In this document: one piece after another, positions 31,653-42,508 of the stretch | Position numbering within the stretch: position 1 is the stretch's first letter | Layout: every line of letters starts with the position of its first letter | Origin: Lysobacter alkalisoli | Lineage (GTDB): Bacteria > Pseudomonadota > Gammaproteobacteria > Xanthomonadales > Xanthomonadaceae | Reading direction: 5' to 3' | DNA: 64,000 nucleotides | Assembly: GCF_006547045.1 (NCBI RefSeq) | Contig: NZ_CP041242.1 | Coordinates: 1,064,001 to 1,128,000, forward strand | Translations under genes and position numbers: made by a program | Notes under the pieces: generated by a model | What the model saw: the letters and a program-made list of their open reading frames with translations, nothing else | What the model was told of the DNA's origin: nothing | Databases searched by the model: none

Positions 31653-33314
31653 ATGAGCGTGGCGGCCGTCGGCGGCGAACGCGGCTGGAGCATTGCCGCC
31701 GTCGCGCTCGCCTTGCTGGCACTGGCGCCGCTGCTGGCACTGGCGCTCACCGCGCTGCAGGGCAGCAGCGGCCTGTGGTCGCACATCGCCGTGCATGTGC
31801 TGCCGCGGGCCAGCCTCAACACGGTGTTGCTGCTGGCCGGGGTCGGGGCGATGGTGATCGCGCTCGGCACCGGCGGCGCCTGGCTGGTGACCGCCTACGA
31901 TTTTCCCGGTCGTGGAATGTTGTCTTGGGCGCTGCTGCTGCCTCTGGCGATGCCGACCTACATCGTCGCCTACGCCTACCTCGACCTGCTGCATCCGCTG
32001 GGTCCGTTACAGAGCGGGTTGCGCGCGCTGCTTGGCATCGACAGCCCGCGCGACTTCCGCCTGCCCGACATCCGTTCGCTGATCGGCTGCATCCTGCTGT
32101 TGGGGCTGGTGCTGTATCCCTATGTCTACTTGACCGCACGGGCGATGTTCGCGACCCAGGCCGGCAGCCTGCTGGAAGCGGCGCGCACGCTCGGGGCGGG
32201 GAGGGTGGCGCAGTTCTTCCGGGTCGCCTTGCCGATGGCGCGGCCGGCGATCGCGGTGGGCGTGGCGCTGGCGTTGCTGGAAACCCTCAACGACATCGGC
32301 GCATCCGAGTTCCTCGGCGTGCAGACCCTGACCGTGTCGGTCTATACCACCTGGGTCAGCCGCAGCGACCTGCCGGGCGCTGCGCAGATCGCACTGGTGA
32401 TGCTGGCGCTGGTGCTGGCCCTGATCGTGCTGGAACGATATGGCAGACGTCGCCAGCGCTATGCCGCCGGACAGCGGCCAAGGCCGATGCAGCCGCAGCG
32501 TCTGGGCGGTGCGGCAGCGTTTCTGGCGCTGGTGTTGGGGTTGCTGCCGGTGCTGGCCGGGTTCCTGCTGCCGGCCATGCACCTGCTGTGGGCAGGCATC
32601 GAGCGCATGCAACTTGCCGATGGCATATCGACGCAGTTGATAGACAGTGCCTGGAATACCCTGCGCATCGCGGCCATCGCCACCGTGGTGACCATGCTGG
32701 CCGGCCTGGCGCTGGCGTGGGCATTGCGACTGGCGCAGGCGCGGCGGCGGCCGAAGCTGGCGGCGGTCTGCCTGCGCACCGCCAGCCTCGGTTATGCGGT
32801 GCCCGGTACCGTGCTCGCGATCGGGCTGCTGGTGCCGCTGGCCTGGTTCGACATCGGCGCTGGCTGGCTGCTGCAGCCGTTCGGCATCGAGCCGCGGATG
32901 TTGCTGATGGGGTCGGTATCGGCGCTGGTGATCGCCTACATGCTGCGCTTCCTCGCGATCTCCGCCGGCAGCGCCGACGCCGGGCTGGCACGGATCCCGC
33001 CGTCGCTGGACCAGGCCGCACGCAGCCTCGGCGAACGCTCGGGTGGCGCGCTGTGGCGTGTCCACCTGCCGCTGTTGCGGCCCTCGCTGGCCGCGGCGGC
33101 GCTGCTGGTGTTCGTCGATGCGATGAAGGAGCTGCCGGCCACGTTGATGCTGCGCCCGGTCAATTTCGACACCCTCGCCACCTGGCTGTACGCCGATGCG
33201 GCCCGCGGAGCGTATGAGGATGGCGCGCTTGCGGCATTGCTGATCGTGCTGGCGGGGCTGCTGCCGGTGATATTGCTGGCGCGCGGGTTCCGTCCCGAAG
33301 GAGGGCGTTTGTGA
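31653..33314 (+). CDS. Iron(III) ABC transporter permease (fused two-domain)
   Basis: 553-residue FbpB-type inner-membrane protein with about 12 helices in two homologous permease halves. Each half has an EAA-like cytoplasmic loop that contacts the ATPase: LEAARTLGAGRVAQFFRVALPMARP in the first and DQAARSLGERSGGALWRVHLPLLRP in the second. ATG 31653 is chosen; GTG 31623 is in frame and also possible, as short CAGTGA repeats crowd the junction after the binding-protein stop. Its stop overlaps the ATPase start (GTGA). Confidence 0.92.
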   Translation: MSVAAVGGERGWSIAAVALALLALAPLLALALTALQGSSGLWSHIAVHVLPRASLNTVLLLAGVGAMVIALGTGGAWLVTAYDFPGRGMLSWALLLPLAMPTYIVAYAYLDLLHPLGPLQSGLRALLGIDSPRDFRLPDIRSLIGCILLLGLVLYPYVYLTARAMFATQAGSLLEAARTLGAGRVAQFFRVALPMARPAIAVGVALALLETLNDIGASEFLGVQTLTVSVYTTWVSRSDLPGAAQIALVMLALVLALIVLERYGRRRQRYAAGQRPRPMQPQRLGGAAAFLALVLGLLPVLAGFLLPAMHLLWAGIERMQLADGISTQLIDSAWNTLRIAAIATVVTMLAGLALAWALRLAQARRRPKLAAVCLRTASLGYAVPGTVLAIGLLVPLAWFDIGAGWLLQPFGIEPRMLLMGSVSALVIAYMLRFLAISAGSADAGLARIPPSLDQAARSLGERSGGALWRVHLPLLRPSLAAAALLVFVDAMKELPATLMLRPVNFDTLATWLYADAARGAYEDGALAALLIVLAGLLPVILLARGFRPEGGRL

Positions 33315-34297
33315 GTCAGTTGGAGCTGGACCGCATCCGGGTTGCCTATCCCACGCCCGGTGGCCTGCTCGGGGTCATCGATGGCCTGTCGCTGCAGTTG
33401 CGGCGCGGCGAGATCGGTTGCCTGCTCGGCCGCTCCGGCTGTGGCAAGACCACGGTGTTGCGTGCGATCGCCGGTTTCGAACCGGTACGCGCGGGCCGCA
33501 TCGTGCTCGACGGTACCGTGCTGGCGAGCACCGATGCCGTACTGCCGCCGGAGCGGCGCCGGGTCGGGATGATGTTCCAGGACTATGCGCTGTTCCCGCA
33601 TCTGGACGTGGCCGCCAATGTCGCCTTCGGCCTGCGCCGGTCGCCGCGTGACCGCCGCCAGACCCGGGTCGGCGAGCTGCTGGAACTGGTCGGCCTGACC
33701 GACAAGGCCCGCGCCTGGCCGCACGAACTGTCCGGCGGCCAGCAGCAGCGGGTGGCGCTGGCGCGCGCGCTGGCGCCGGAACCGGCACTGCTGCTGCTCG
33801 ACGAACCGTTCTCCAACCTCGACATCCACACCCGCGAGCACCTGGCCGGCGAACTGCGCGGACTGCTCAGGGCGGCCGGCACCACTGCGCTGCTGGTCAC
33901 CCACGACCAGGCCGAGGCGTTCGCGATGGCCGACCACGTCGGCGTCATGCATCAGGGCCGGATCCTGCAATGGGCCGATGCAGCGACCCTGTACCGCAAG
34001 CCGGCCGACCGCTTCGTGGCCGGTTTCATTGGCCGTGGCGGGCTGGTCCCGGCCGCCGCGCTGGGGCTGGAGGGGGAGGGCGAGGTGCTGCTGCGCCCCG
34101 AGCATCTGCGCTTCGCCCCGGACGGCCCGATCAGTGCGCGTCTGCTGGAGCGGACCTTCCGCGGCCCGGGCAGCGTCTGCCTGTTGGAGCTGGCTGGCGG
34201 TGGGCATTGCGAGGCCGACCTGCCGCTTGGCGTGGTGGCGGCAGCGGGTGATGAGTTGCGGTTCCAGTTGCTGGACGAGGAGTTGCCGAGGTTCTGA
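33311..34297 (+). CDS. Iron(III) ABC transporter ATP-binding protein
   Basis: 328-residue FbpC-type ATPase. Walker A GRSGCGKTT, Q-loop MMFQDYALFPHL, signature LSGGQQQRVALARAL, Walker B ALLLLDEPFSNLD, and switch His in VTHDQAEA. A C-terminal TOBE-like regulatory region (about 240-328: LLRPEHLRFAPDG) follows. GTG start at 33311 overlaps the permease stop by 4 bp. Completes the importer with the two genes upstream. Confidence 0.94.
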   Translation: MSQLELDRIRVAYPTPGGLLGVIDGLSLQLRRGEIGCLLGRSGCGKTTVLRAIAGFEPVRAGRIVLDGTVLASTDAVLPPERRRVGMMFQDYALFPHLDVAANVAFGLRRSPRDRRQTRVGELLELVGLTDKARAWPHELSGGQQQRVALARALAPEPALLLLDEPFSNLDIHTREHLAGELRGLLRAAGTTALLVTHDQAEAFAMADHVGVMHQGRILQWADAATLYRKPADRFVAGFIGRGGLVPAAALGLEGEGEVLLRPEHLRFAPDGPISARLLERTFRGPGSVCLLELAGGGHCEADLPLGVVAAAGDELRFQLLDEELPRF

Positions 34298-34369
34298 GGG
34301 CAGGGCGCGGCCGGATGCGCGACAATGGCCGTCTCGATTGGCGCCATGCTCCAGCCGCGCTCCGTATTC

Positions 34370-35639
<1,270 letters not shown>

Positions 35640-35657
35640 CCCGGGCTGTTTCCTAGG

Positions 35658-35763
35658 GAAGCCGGTGGCCATGGCGCCGCGTGGCACGCGTGAACCCGTC
35701 CATGGGGCTCTTCCGCGGCATCCATGCCGCGGACGGCCACACAACGCCATGGCCACCGGCTTC
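35658..35763. repeat. Palindromic repeat family A, copy A3
   Basis: 106 bp between tgt and yajC. Outer arms begin GAAGCCGGTGGCCATGGCG; 25 of 28 positions pair, with the three exceptions compatible with G-U or minor bulging. The inner hairpin is TCCGCGGCAT-CC-ATGCCGCGGA, where A1 has GACAT/ATGTC, again a two-sided change. Confidence 0.9.
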
Positions 35764-35889
35764 TGGAGAGTTGGCCGGCGATCGCAGAAGGAATCCGTCG
35801 CCCCCATCCGAAGCCCGGAAAAGACGGAAAAGCCTGCCACCCCACCCGTGGCATAATGCCCAGCTGTTTGCCGACCCAGAGACGACCAC

Positions 35890-36228
35890 ATGAACCTGCT
35901 CGACCTCCTGATTTCCCCCGCGCACGCCCAGGTTGCCGCGGCCCCGGCCGGCGGCATGGGCATGTCGCTGCTGTTCCCGATCGCGCTGATCGCGATCATG
36001 TACTTCCTGATGATCCGCCCGCAGATGAAGCGGCAGAAGGAGCATCGCGCCATGCTCGAGAAGCTCGGCAAGGGCGACGAGGTGATCACCAACGGCGGCA
36101 TCGCCGGCACCGTCACCGACATCGGCGAGAGCTTCGTCACCGTGCAGATTGCCGACAACGTCAAGGTCCGGGTGCAGAAGGGCGCAATCGCCAACGTCCT
36201 GCCCAAGGGCACCTTGAAGGCGGCCTGA
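35890..36228 (+). CDS. yajC: Preprotein translocase subunit YajC
   Basis: 112-residue single-helix membrane protein associated with SecDF and the SecYEG translocon. The helix is MSLLFPIALIAIMYFLMI followed by RPQMKRQKEH, the family hallmark, then the small cytoplasmic domain (GDEVITNGGIAGTVTDIGE). A CATAAT -10-like box lies near 35852. Followed by secD after 59 bp. Confidence 0.95.
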   Translation: MNLLDLLISPAHAQVAAAPAGGMGMSLLFPIALIAIMYFLMIRPQMKRQKEHRAMLEKLGKGDEVITNGGIAGTVTDIGESFVTVQIADNVKVRVQKGAIANVLPKGTLKAA

Positions 36229-36287
36229 GCCGTCTCCACCCCTCTGTCTAGTCTTGGTGGCCCGACGGCCGCCGCGGGATCCGTTCG

Positions 36288-38153
36288 ATGCTGACTTACG
36301 CTCGCTGGAAGTACGTCCTCCTCCTGGTCATCGTGTTGCTCAGTGCCCTGTACGCACTGCCCAACGTGTTCCCCCAGGATCCCTCGGTGCAGATCAGCGC
36401 CAGCCGTGGCGCGGTGGTCGATGAGGCGCTCAAGGCACGTGTCGAGGCCAGCCTGCGGCAGGCCGGCGTGACCGCCAAGTCGGTCGAGCTCGCCGGCGAC
36501 AACCTGCTCGTGCGGCTGCCGGATCCCGATCTGCAGGTCAAGGCGTCCGATGTGCTGACCCCGGAACTGGGCAGCGACTATATCGTCGCGTTGAACCTGG
36601 CCCAGACCGTGCCCGGGTGGCTGGCCGAGCTCGGCGGCAAGCCGATGCTGCTGGGTCTGGACCTGCAGGGCGGCGTGCACTTCACCATGCAGGTGGACCA
36701 GCAGGCCGCGGTCGACAAGCGGATGGAGGCCACTGCCGAGGACGTCCGAATGTTGCTGCGCGAGAAGCGCATCGGCTACGACTCGGTCGAGCGCCGCGGC
36801 AGAACCGGTGTTGTCGCCACCCTCGGCGACGCCGCCGCGGCCGAGAAGGCGCGCGAGGAAATCCTGCGCAGCGACCCGTCCCTGCAGACCAGCATCGCGG
36901 GCAACACCGTTTCCGTGCAGATGGGCGATGCCGAGCTCAGGCAGCTGATGCTCGACGCCATCGAACAGAACGTCGGCACCCTGCGCAACCGCGTCAACGC
37001 GCTCGGCGTGGCCGAGCCGATCATCCAGCGCCAGGGCGACGACCGCATCGTCGTGCAGCTGCCGGGCGTGCAGGACACCGCCCAGGCCAAGCGCGTGCTG
37101 GGCGCCACCGCGACCCTGGAATGGCGGGCGGTGGTCGAGGGCAATGCCTATGAAGCCCGCGACAGCGGCATCGTCCCGCCCGAGGCCCTGCTCTACTCGC
37201 GCAAGGAGCTCGGTGTCGATGGCAAGCCGGTGCCGATACTGCTCAGCAAGCGGGTGATCGCATCGGGTGAGCAGATGGTCCATGCCTCTGCCGGCAACGA
37301 TCCGCAGTCGGGCACCCCGGCGGTCAGCGTGCGCCTGAACGGTGCCGGTGGCCAGCGCATGTTCGAGTTCACCAGCGAGAACGTCGGCAAGCCGATGGCG
37401 GTGGTCTACATCGAACGCGTGCCCGAAGTCCGCATCGTCGACGGAGAGGAAGTCCGCAGCACCCGCATCAACCAGGAGGTGATCTCGGTCGCCACCATCC
37501 GCGGCGTGTTCGGCAAGGAATTCCAGACCACCGGCCTGGAAAGCCGCAAGGAAGCCGCCAGCCTGGCTCTGTTGCTGCGCTCGGGCTCGCTGGCCGCGCC
37601 GATGGACTTCATCGAGGAGCGCATCGTCGGTCCCAGCCTGGGCCGCGAGAACGTCGAACGCGGCATGACCGCGATCAAGTACTCCTTCATGTTCATCCTT
37701 GCGTTCTTCCTCGTCTACTACCGCGTGTTCGGCGTGATCACCTGTGTCGCGCTGTTGCTGAACCTGCTGATGGTGGTGGCGATCATGTCGCTGTTCAATG
37801 CCACCATGACCTTGCCGGGCATGGCCGCCATCGCGCTGACGGTCGGCTTCTCGGTCGATGCCAACGTGCTGATCAACGAACGAATACGTGAGGAGTTGCG
37901 CGCCGGGGTACCGGCCAAGGCGGCGATCGCGGGCGGCTACGACAAGGCGCTGAGCACGATCGCCGACGCCAACATCACCTCGATCCTTGCCGGCGTGGCC
38001 CTGTTTGCGTTCGGTACCGGCCCGGTCAAGGGCTTTGCGATCGCGCTGATCGTCGGCATCTCCACCTCCATGTACTCCGCGGTCTCGGCTTCGCGCGGCA
38101 TCGCCACGCTGATCTATGGCGGCCGCCGCAAGCTCAAGTCCCTCGCCATCTGA
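36288..38153 (+). CDS. secD: Protein translocase subunit SecD
   Basis: 621-residue inner-membrane protein with six helices that, with SecF, uses the proton motive force to finish protein export. Landmarks: N-terminal helix YVLLLVIVLLSALYALPNVF, LGLDLQGGVHFTM, the large periplasmic P1 domain, and the RND-type membrane part with GMAAIALTVGFSVDANVLINERIREE, in which the Asp is the proton-relay residue. C-terminus ends GGRRKLKSLAI, as in other SecD proteins. 16 bp separate it from secF. Confidence 0.96.
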   Translation: MLTYARWKYVLLLVIVLLSALYALPNVFPQDPSVQISASRGAVVDEALKARVEASLRQAGVTAKSVELAGDNLLVRLPDPDLQVKASDVLTPELGSDYIVALNLAQTVPGWLAELGGKPMLLGLDLQGGVHFTMQVDQQAAVDKRMEATAEDVRMLLREKRIGYDSVERRGRTGVVATLGDAAAAEKAREEILRSDPSLQTSIAGNTVSVQMGDAELRQLMLDAIEQNVGTLRNRVNALGVAEPIIQRQGDDRIVVQLPGVQDTAQAKRVLGATATLEWRAVVEGNAYEARDSGIVPPEALLYSRKELGVDGKPVPILLSKRVIASGEQMVHASAGNDPQSGTPAVSVRLNGAGGQRMFEFTSENVGKPMAVVYIERVPEVRIVDGEEVRSTRINQEVISVATIRGVFGKEFQTTGLESRKEAASLALLLRSGSLAAPMDFIEERIVGPSLGRENVERGMTAIKYSFMFILAFFLVYYRVFGVITCVALLLNLLMVVAIMSLFNATMTLPGMAAIALTVGFSVDANVLINERIREELRAGVPAKAAIAGGYDKALSTIADANITSILAGVALFAFGTGPVKGFAIALIVGISTSMYSAVSASRGIATLIYGGRRKLKSLAI

Positions 38154-38169
38154 CCGGGAACCGTAGACG

Positions 38170-39132
38170 ATGAAACCTTTCAATCTGTTCCCGTACGGCA
38201 GCAACATCGACTTCATGCGCCTGCGCACGGTGTCGGTCCTTGTGGCCGCGTTGCTGATGGCGGTCTCGATCGGCGCGATCGCGTTCAAGGGCTTCAACTT
38301 CGCCCTCGACTTCACGGGCGGCGCGGTTACCGAGATCCGCTTCGAGCAGCCGGTCAATGTCGATGACGTGCGTGCGCGCCTGCGCGATGCCGGCTACGGC
38401 AACGCCCAGGTGCAGACCTTCGGCTCCGGCAACGACCTGCTGGTCCGGGTCCAGCCGCAGACCGAAGGCGAGGTCGAGGGTGGCGCCGACCAGAACACCG
38501 CGCGCGAGGTGCAGCAGGCGCTGGCAATCCCGGGCAACCCCGGTACCGTGCTCAAGAGCGATTACGTCGGCCCGCAGATCGGCAAGGAGATCGCCGTCAA
38601 CGGCATCTGGGCGCTGATCTTCGTGGTCGTCGGCTTCATGATCTACATCTCGTTTCGGTTCGAGAAGAAGTTCGCCGTCGCCGCGACCCTGACCACCATG
38701 CATGACGTGGTGCTGGTGGCCGGCTGGTTCGCGCTGACCGGGCGCGAGTTCGACCTGACGGTGCTGGCCGGCATCCTGTCGGTGATGGGCTTCTCGATCA
38801 ACGACACCATCGTCGTGTTCGATCGCATCCGCGAGAACTTCCGCTCGATGCGCACCGGTTCGCTGAGCGTGATCAACGCGGCGATCAACCAGACCCTGTC
38901 GCGTACGGTCATCACTTCGTTCGTGTCGTTCCTGAGCATGCTCGCGCTGTACCTGTATGGCGGCGGCTCGCTGAAGGGCCTGGCCGAGGCGATGCTGATC
39001 GGCGTGGTGGTCGCCACGTTGTCGTCGATCTTCGTGGCGGCGCCGTTGTTGACCTTTGGTCCGTTGAAGGTCACCAAGCAGGACCTGATGCCGAAGGCGC
39101 GCGATGAGGAAGCACTGGCGCGGCGGCCGTAA
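38170..39132 (+). CDS. secF: Protein translocase subunit SecF
   Basis: 320-residue partner of SecD with six helices. Landmarks: NIDFMRLRTVSVLVAALLM, FALDFTGGAVTEIRF, and SVMGFSINDTIVVFDRIREN with the conserved Asp. Complete length. A strong intrinsic terminator follows at 39155 and ends the tgt-yajC-secDF series. Confidence 0.96.
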   Translation: MKPFNLFPYGSNIDFMRLRTVSVLVAALLMAVSIGAIAFKGFNFALDFTGGAVTEIRFEQPVNVDDVRARLRDAGYGNAQVQTFGSGNDLLVRVQPQTEGEVEGGADQNTAREVQQALAIPGNPGTVLKSDYVGPQIGKEIAVNGIWALIFVVVGFMIYISFRFEKKFAVAATLTTMHDVVLVAGWFALTGREFDLTVLAGILSVMGFSINDTIVVFDRIRENFRSMRTGSLSVINAAINQTLSRTVITSFVSFLSMLALYLYGGGSLKGLAEAMLIGVVVATLSSIFVAAPLLTFGPLKVTKQDLMPKARDEEALARRP

Positions 39133-39154
39133 GCGAGCTTTGCCGATCCAGCAA

Positions 39155-39187
39155 AAAGGCCGCGCATTGCTGCGCGGCCTTTTTTTG
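39155..39187 (+). terminator. Terminator after secF
   Basis: Stem AGGCCGCGCA-TTGC-TGCGCGGCCT flanked by A-run and T-run (seven T), 22 bp after the stop codon. Confidence 0.95.
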
Positions 39188-39208
39188 TGATCTGTAGGGT
39201 GACCGTGG

Positions 39209-39578
39209 CGCCGGGGGCGAAGGCCCTTGGGTGCGAATGTCCCCCGGCACCGGCCAGGGCCGGCGCCTCCTCCTTGATTTCGCACCCAAGGGCCTTCGCC
39301 CCCGGCGTTCGGACATGACCGGTGGTTCCAGAAGCGCACTCCCAGGAGGACCGGCTTCGCGTTCCAGCGTAACCGCGCGATCCGACGTGGCCTGCCGGCC
39401 TTGACGGTGAAATCAAGGAGGAGGCCGCCGCCCGGGGGCGGCCGGGGGACATTCACCGTCAAGGCCGGCAGGTCGCGTCGGAACAGCCAGGTCGCGGCGA
39501 TAACCGGCGATAGAGCGCAAGCGGCAGCGTCCACGCCTTCGCTGAAGGCGAACTCCCCCTCACTTGGGAGAAGAACCG
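39209..39578. repeat. Intergenic repeat family B, copy B3 (long form)
   Basis: 370 bp built from nested inverted repeats. CGCCGGGGGCGAAGGCCCTT... at 39209 pairs over 29 bp with ...AAGGGCCTTCGCCCCCGGCG ending at 39306. A second, 31-bp imperfect stem joins TCCGACGTGGCCTGCCGGCC... with ...GGCCGGCAGGTCGCGTCGGA. The tail ends CACTTGGGAGAAGAACC. It fills the gap between secF and suhB; no gene is seen in it. Confidence 0.87.
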
Positions 39579-39597
39579 GTTCTTTCGAAGCCAGGCG

Positions 39598-40428
39598 TCA
39601 GTCGAATGCCGCAGCGTAGCCGGTGTCGACGATCTTCTTCTGCAGCAGTTCGCAGACCTTGATGTTGCCGGCTACCAGCGCCCGCGGCTGGATCCCGCGC
39701 GCATCCATCGGGCCCGTCGTGCGTCCACGGAAGTCGCAGACCTTGCCGCCGGCTTCGCGCACCATCAGTGCACCGGCGGCGATATCCCAGGGCTTCACCC
39801 CGGCTTCGAAGTAGGCGTCGGCGCGGCCACAGGCAACGTAGGCCAGGTCGAGCGCGGCCGAGCCGGTACGGCGGATGTCCTCGGCTTCCAGCAGCAGGTT
39901 GTCGACCGTCTTCAACTGGGCACTGGCGCGGCTGCGTTCGCGCGGCGGGAAACCGGTGACGATCATCGCACCGCCCAGGTCCTTGCGGTCTGCAACGCGC
40001 ACGCGCTTCTCGTTGAGTTGGGTGCCGCTGCCCTTGCTGGCGGTGAACAGGTCGTTGCGGATCGGGTCGAAGATCACCCCGTGGACCGGCTCGCCGTTCT
40101 CGACCAGGGCGATCGAGACGCAAAAATGCGGAAAGCCGCGCAGGTAGTTGCTGGTGCCGTCGAGCGGGTCGATGACCCAGGTGAAGCGACCGCCGCTGCC
40201 GCCCCCTTTGTTGAATCCGGTTTCCTCGCCAAGGAAGGCGTAGTCCGGGTGGGCGCGCTTGAGTTCGCGGATGACGACCTTCTCGGCTTCCTCATCGACC
40301 TCGCTGGCGTAGTCCTGGCGGTCCTTCTCGACCACGTTCAATGCGTCGAGGCGATGCATGTGACGGAGCAGGACGTTGCCCGCGGCACGGGCGGCCTTGA
40401 CCATGAGGGTGACGGCGGGTTTCTGCAT
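39598..40428 (-). CDS. suhB: Inositol-1-monophosphatase family protein SuhB
   Basis: 276-residue Mg2+-dependent phosphatase; in E. coli SuhB also joins rRNA transcription antitermination complexes. Motifs: GEETG (metal), [25 protein letters not shown] and [18 protein letters not shown]. Start ATG 40428 ([17 protein letters not shown]) matches relatives; the frame to 40605 upstream has no support. Divergent from trmJ, the same neighbourhood as in E. coli. Confidence 0.94.
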   Translation of the reverse strand: MQKPAVTLMVKAARAAGNVLLRHMHRLDALNVVEKDRQDYASEVDEEAEKVVIRELKRAHPDYAFLGEETGFNKGGGSGGRFTWVIDPLDGTSNYLRGFPHFCVSIALVENGEPVHGVIFDPIRNDLFTASKGSGTQLNEKRVRVADRKDLGGAMIVTGFPPRERSRASAQLKTVDNLLLEAEDIRRTGSAALDLAYVACGRADAYFEAGVKPWDIAAGALMVREAGGKVCDFRGRTTGPMDARGIQPRALVAGNIKVCELLQKKIVDTGYAAAFD

Positions 40429-40562
40429 GGCGGTAGGGCCTCGGGCGAAGAGGATGGGACCGCGGGCAGGCGCGGGACCGGGACTGGGGAAGGTTAAAGA
40501 GCGATCCGGCAGGGGCACGTCTGGGCGTGGCCGGGGCGCGAAGTTTACCGTAGACCTCGAAG

Positions 40563-40585
40563 AACGGCCATCTGGGCCGTTTTCG
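40563..40585 (+). promoter_or_regulatory. Terminator-like hairpin in the trmJ leader
   Basis: AACGGCC-ATCTG-GGCCGTT followed by TTC on the plus strand, about 80 bp before the trmJ start, in the 231-bp divergent suhB/trmJ region. It may be an attenuator or may end upstream transcripts. Short T-run, so weak. Confidence 0.35.
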
Positions 40586-40659
40586 GAACCGCCGCTCCGA
40601 CGCATGCCCGGATCGGCCTTGCCACGAAGTTCTTTGAGGTTCCCTTACCATTGCCGCCC

Positions 40660-41460
40660 ATGACGACCCGGACGCTTCCTGAATTGCATACCCCCGAATC
40701 GCTGGCCGGACGCCTGCGCATCGTGCTGGTCGGTACCCAGCACCCCGGCAACATCGGTTCCGCCGCCCGGGCGATGAAGACCATGGGCCTGCATCGGTTG
40801 GTGCTGGTGGCGCCGGAAAGGGCGCCGAACCATGAATCCGAGGCCCTGGCCGCCGGTGCCGACGACGTGCTGTCCGACGCTGTCACGTGCGCGACCCTGG
40901 CCGAGGCTGTCGCCGACTGCCGGCTGGTGCTGGGTTGTACCGCCCGCAGCCGGCGGATCGCCCTCGACGAGATGATGCCGCGCGATGCCGCGGCGCGGGC
41001 GGTCGCCAGCGCCATGGCCGGTGGCGAGGTCGCGCTGGTGTTCGGTCGCGAGCGCACCGGCCTCGACAACGAGGAGCTGCAGCTGTGCCATGCCGCCGTC
41101 CACATCCCGGCCAACCCCGACTACAGTTCCTTGAACCTGGCCGCAGCGGTGCAGGTGCTGGCGTACGAGCTGCGGCTGGCGCTGCTGGCGACCGGGGACG
41201 GCGGGGCCGCCACAGAGCGCATGGAACCGCCGGCGACCCATGCCGAACTGGAGGGCTTCTTCACTCAGCTCGGCGGGGTACTGGACATGATCGACTTCCA
41301 CAAGGGGCGGGCGCCGGAGTCGGCCCTGCGCAAGTTCCGCCGGCTGTTCCTGCGTGCCGGTCTCGATGCCCGCGAGGTTCGCCTGCTGCGCGGGATGCTG
41401 GCCGACGTCGAACGCACCGCAAGACTGGCCGGGATGAATGGCTCGGAGACCGACAGCTGA
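40660..41460 (+). CDS. trmJ: tRNA (cytidine/uridine-2'-O-)-methyltransferase TrmJ
   Basis: 266-residue SPOUT-family enzyme methylating the ribose at position 32 of tRNA. SPOUT knot motifs: VLVGTQHPGNIGSAARAMKTMGL, ALVFGRERTGLDNEEL and IPANPDYSSLNLAAAVQVLAYELR. ATG 40660 is chosen; TTG 40651 is in frame but gives only MPP extra. Divergent from suhB. Confidence 0.93.
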   Translation: MTTRTLPELHTPESLAGRLRIVLVGTQHPGNIGSAARAMKTMGLHRLVLVAPERAPNHESEALAAGADDVLSDAVTCATLAEAVADCRLVLGCTARSRRIALDEMMPRDAAARAVASAMAGGEVALVFGRERTGLDNEELQLCHAAVHIPANPDYSSLNLAAAVQVLAYELRLALLATGDGGAATERMEPPATHAELEGFFTQLGGVLDMIDFHKGRAPESALRKFRRLFLRAGLDAREVRLLRGMLADVERTARLAGMNGSETDS

Positions 41461-41557
41461 GCGTAGGAACGGCATGGCTTTCCCGGCAATCGTCGCGAAA
41501 GTCGCCACTTCCTCGCCCGGCCGGCTTCGATTAGGCTGACCGGCAGGTTTCCGTCTG

Positions 41558-42508
41558 GTGCCATCGCTCTTGACCGTACGCCTTTTGTGGCTCGTGCTCC
41601 CGCTGATCGGCCTGATCTTTCCACAGGCGGGTGCGGCCACCGACATGCCTGAAGCCGGGGGCGAGGGCAGCGGCGTGCTGGTGCTGGGGCGTATCAGCGA
41701 CGACCCTCGCTCGCATTACGAACAGCTCAAGCCGCTGCTCGACTACGTAGTGCCGCGGATGGCCGATGTCGGTATCCGCAAAGGCTGGATACTGATGGCC
41801 AAGGATCCGCAGCAGATGGCCAGCTACCTGCGCCGCGGCCGGGTCGACTGGATCACCGAGACCGCCGGCACCGGCATGGTGCTGCGTGAACGCGCCGGTG
41901 CGGTACCGCTGGTGCTGACCGAGCGCGATGGCAGCAGCCATTACCACAGTCTGTTCTTCGCCCGTGACGACAGTGGCCTGCGCTCGCTCGACGACATGCG
42001 CGGACATAGCGTGGCGTTCCAGCGCGCCTCGTCGACCAGTGCCTATTTCGTGCCCGCGGGAGAGCTTCTCGGCCGCGGGCTGCGGCTTGAAATGTTGCTG
42101 TCGCCGAACGACTCCGCCGGTGGCGATGCGGTCGGCTACCTGTTCGCTCGATCGGAGCTGAACATCGCAACCTGGGTGCACAAGGGACTGGTCGATGTCG
42201 GCGTGATGAGCAATCTGGACTGGGACAATCCGCGCCGGATGCCGCCCGCATTCAAGGACGACCTGATCGTGATCGGCAAGTCGTCGGACTTCCCCCGGGC
42301 GCTAGAACTGGTGAGGTCCGATCTGGATCCGCGGATACGCGATCGTCTGCACGAGGTGCTGGTCGAGGCCGCCTCGGATCCGGCCGCCGCCGATGCGTTG
42401 CAGCGTTTCTTCCGCACCACCCGGTTCCTTCCGGTCGACGCGGACTCCGCACGTGCGCTCGAACGGATCGGTGATGGCGTGCGGCGGGTGCGGACGGACG
42501 TTGAATGA
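41558..42508 (+). CDS. PhnD-like periplasmic substrate-binding protein
   Basis: 316-residue exported protein of the phosphate/phosphite/phosphonate-binding type (PhnD-like). Signal peptide LLWLVLPLIGLIFPQAGAA; then LVLGRISDDPRSHYEQLKPLLDYV, RGRVDWITETAG, DMRGHSVAFQRASSTSAYFVP and VHKGLVDVGVMSN, the two-lobe pattern of the family. GTG 41558 start. No transporter genes adjoin; instead its stop overlaps the start of a membrane GGDEF-EAL protein (ATGA). It probably acts as the ligand sensor of that protein, in the manner of NspS with MbaA in Vibrio (analogy). Ligand unknown. Confidence 0.82.
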   Translation: MPSLLTVRLLWLVLPLIGLIFPQAGAATDMPEAGGEGSGVLVLGRISDDPRSHYEQLKPLLDYVVPRMADVGIRKGWILMAKDPQQMASYLRRGRVDWITETAGTGMVLRERAGAVPLVLTERDGSSHYHSLFFARDDSGLRSLDDMRGHSVAFQRASSTSAYFVPAGELLGRGLRLEMLLSPNDSAGGDAVGYLFARSELNIATWVHKGLVDVGVMSNLDWDNPRRMPPAFKDDLIVIGKSSDFPRALELVRSDLDPRIRDRLHEVLVEAASDPAAADALQRFFRTTRFLPVDADSARALERIGDGVRRVRTDVE

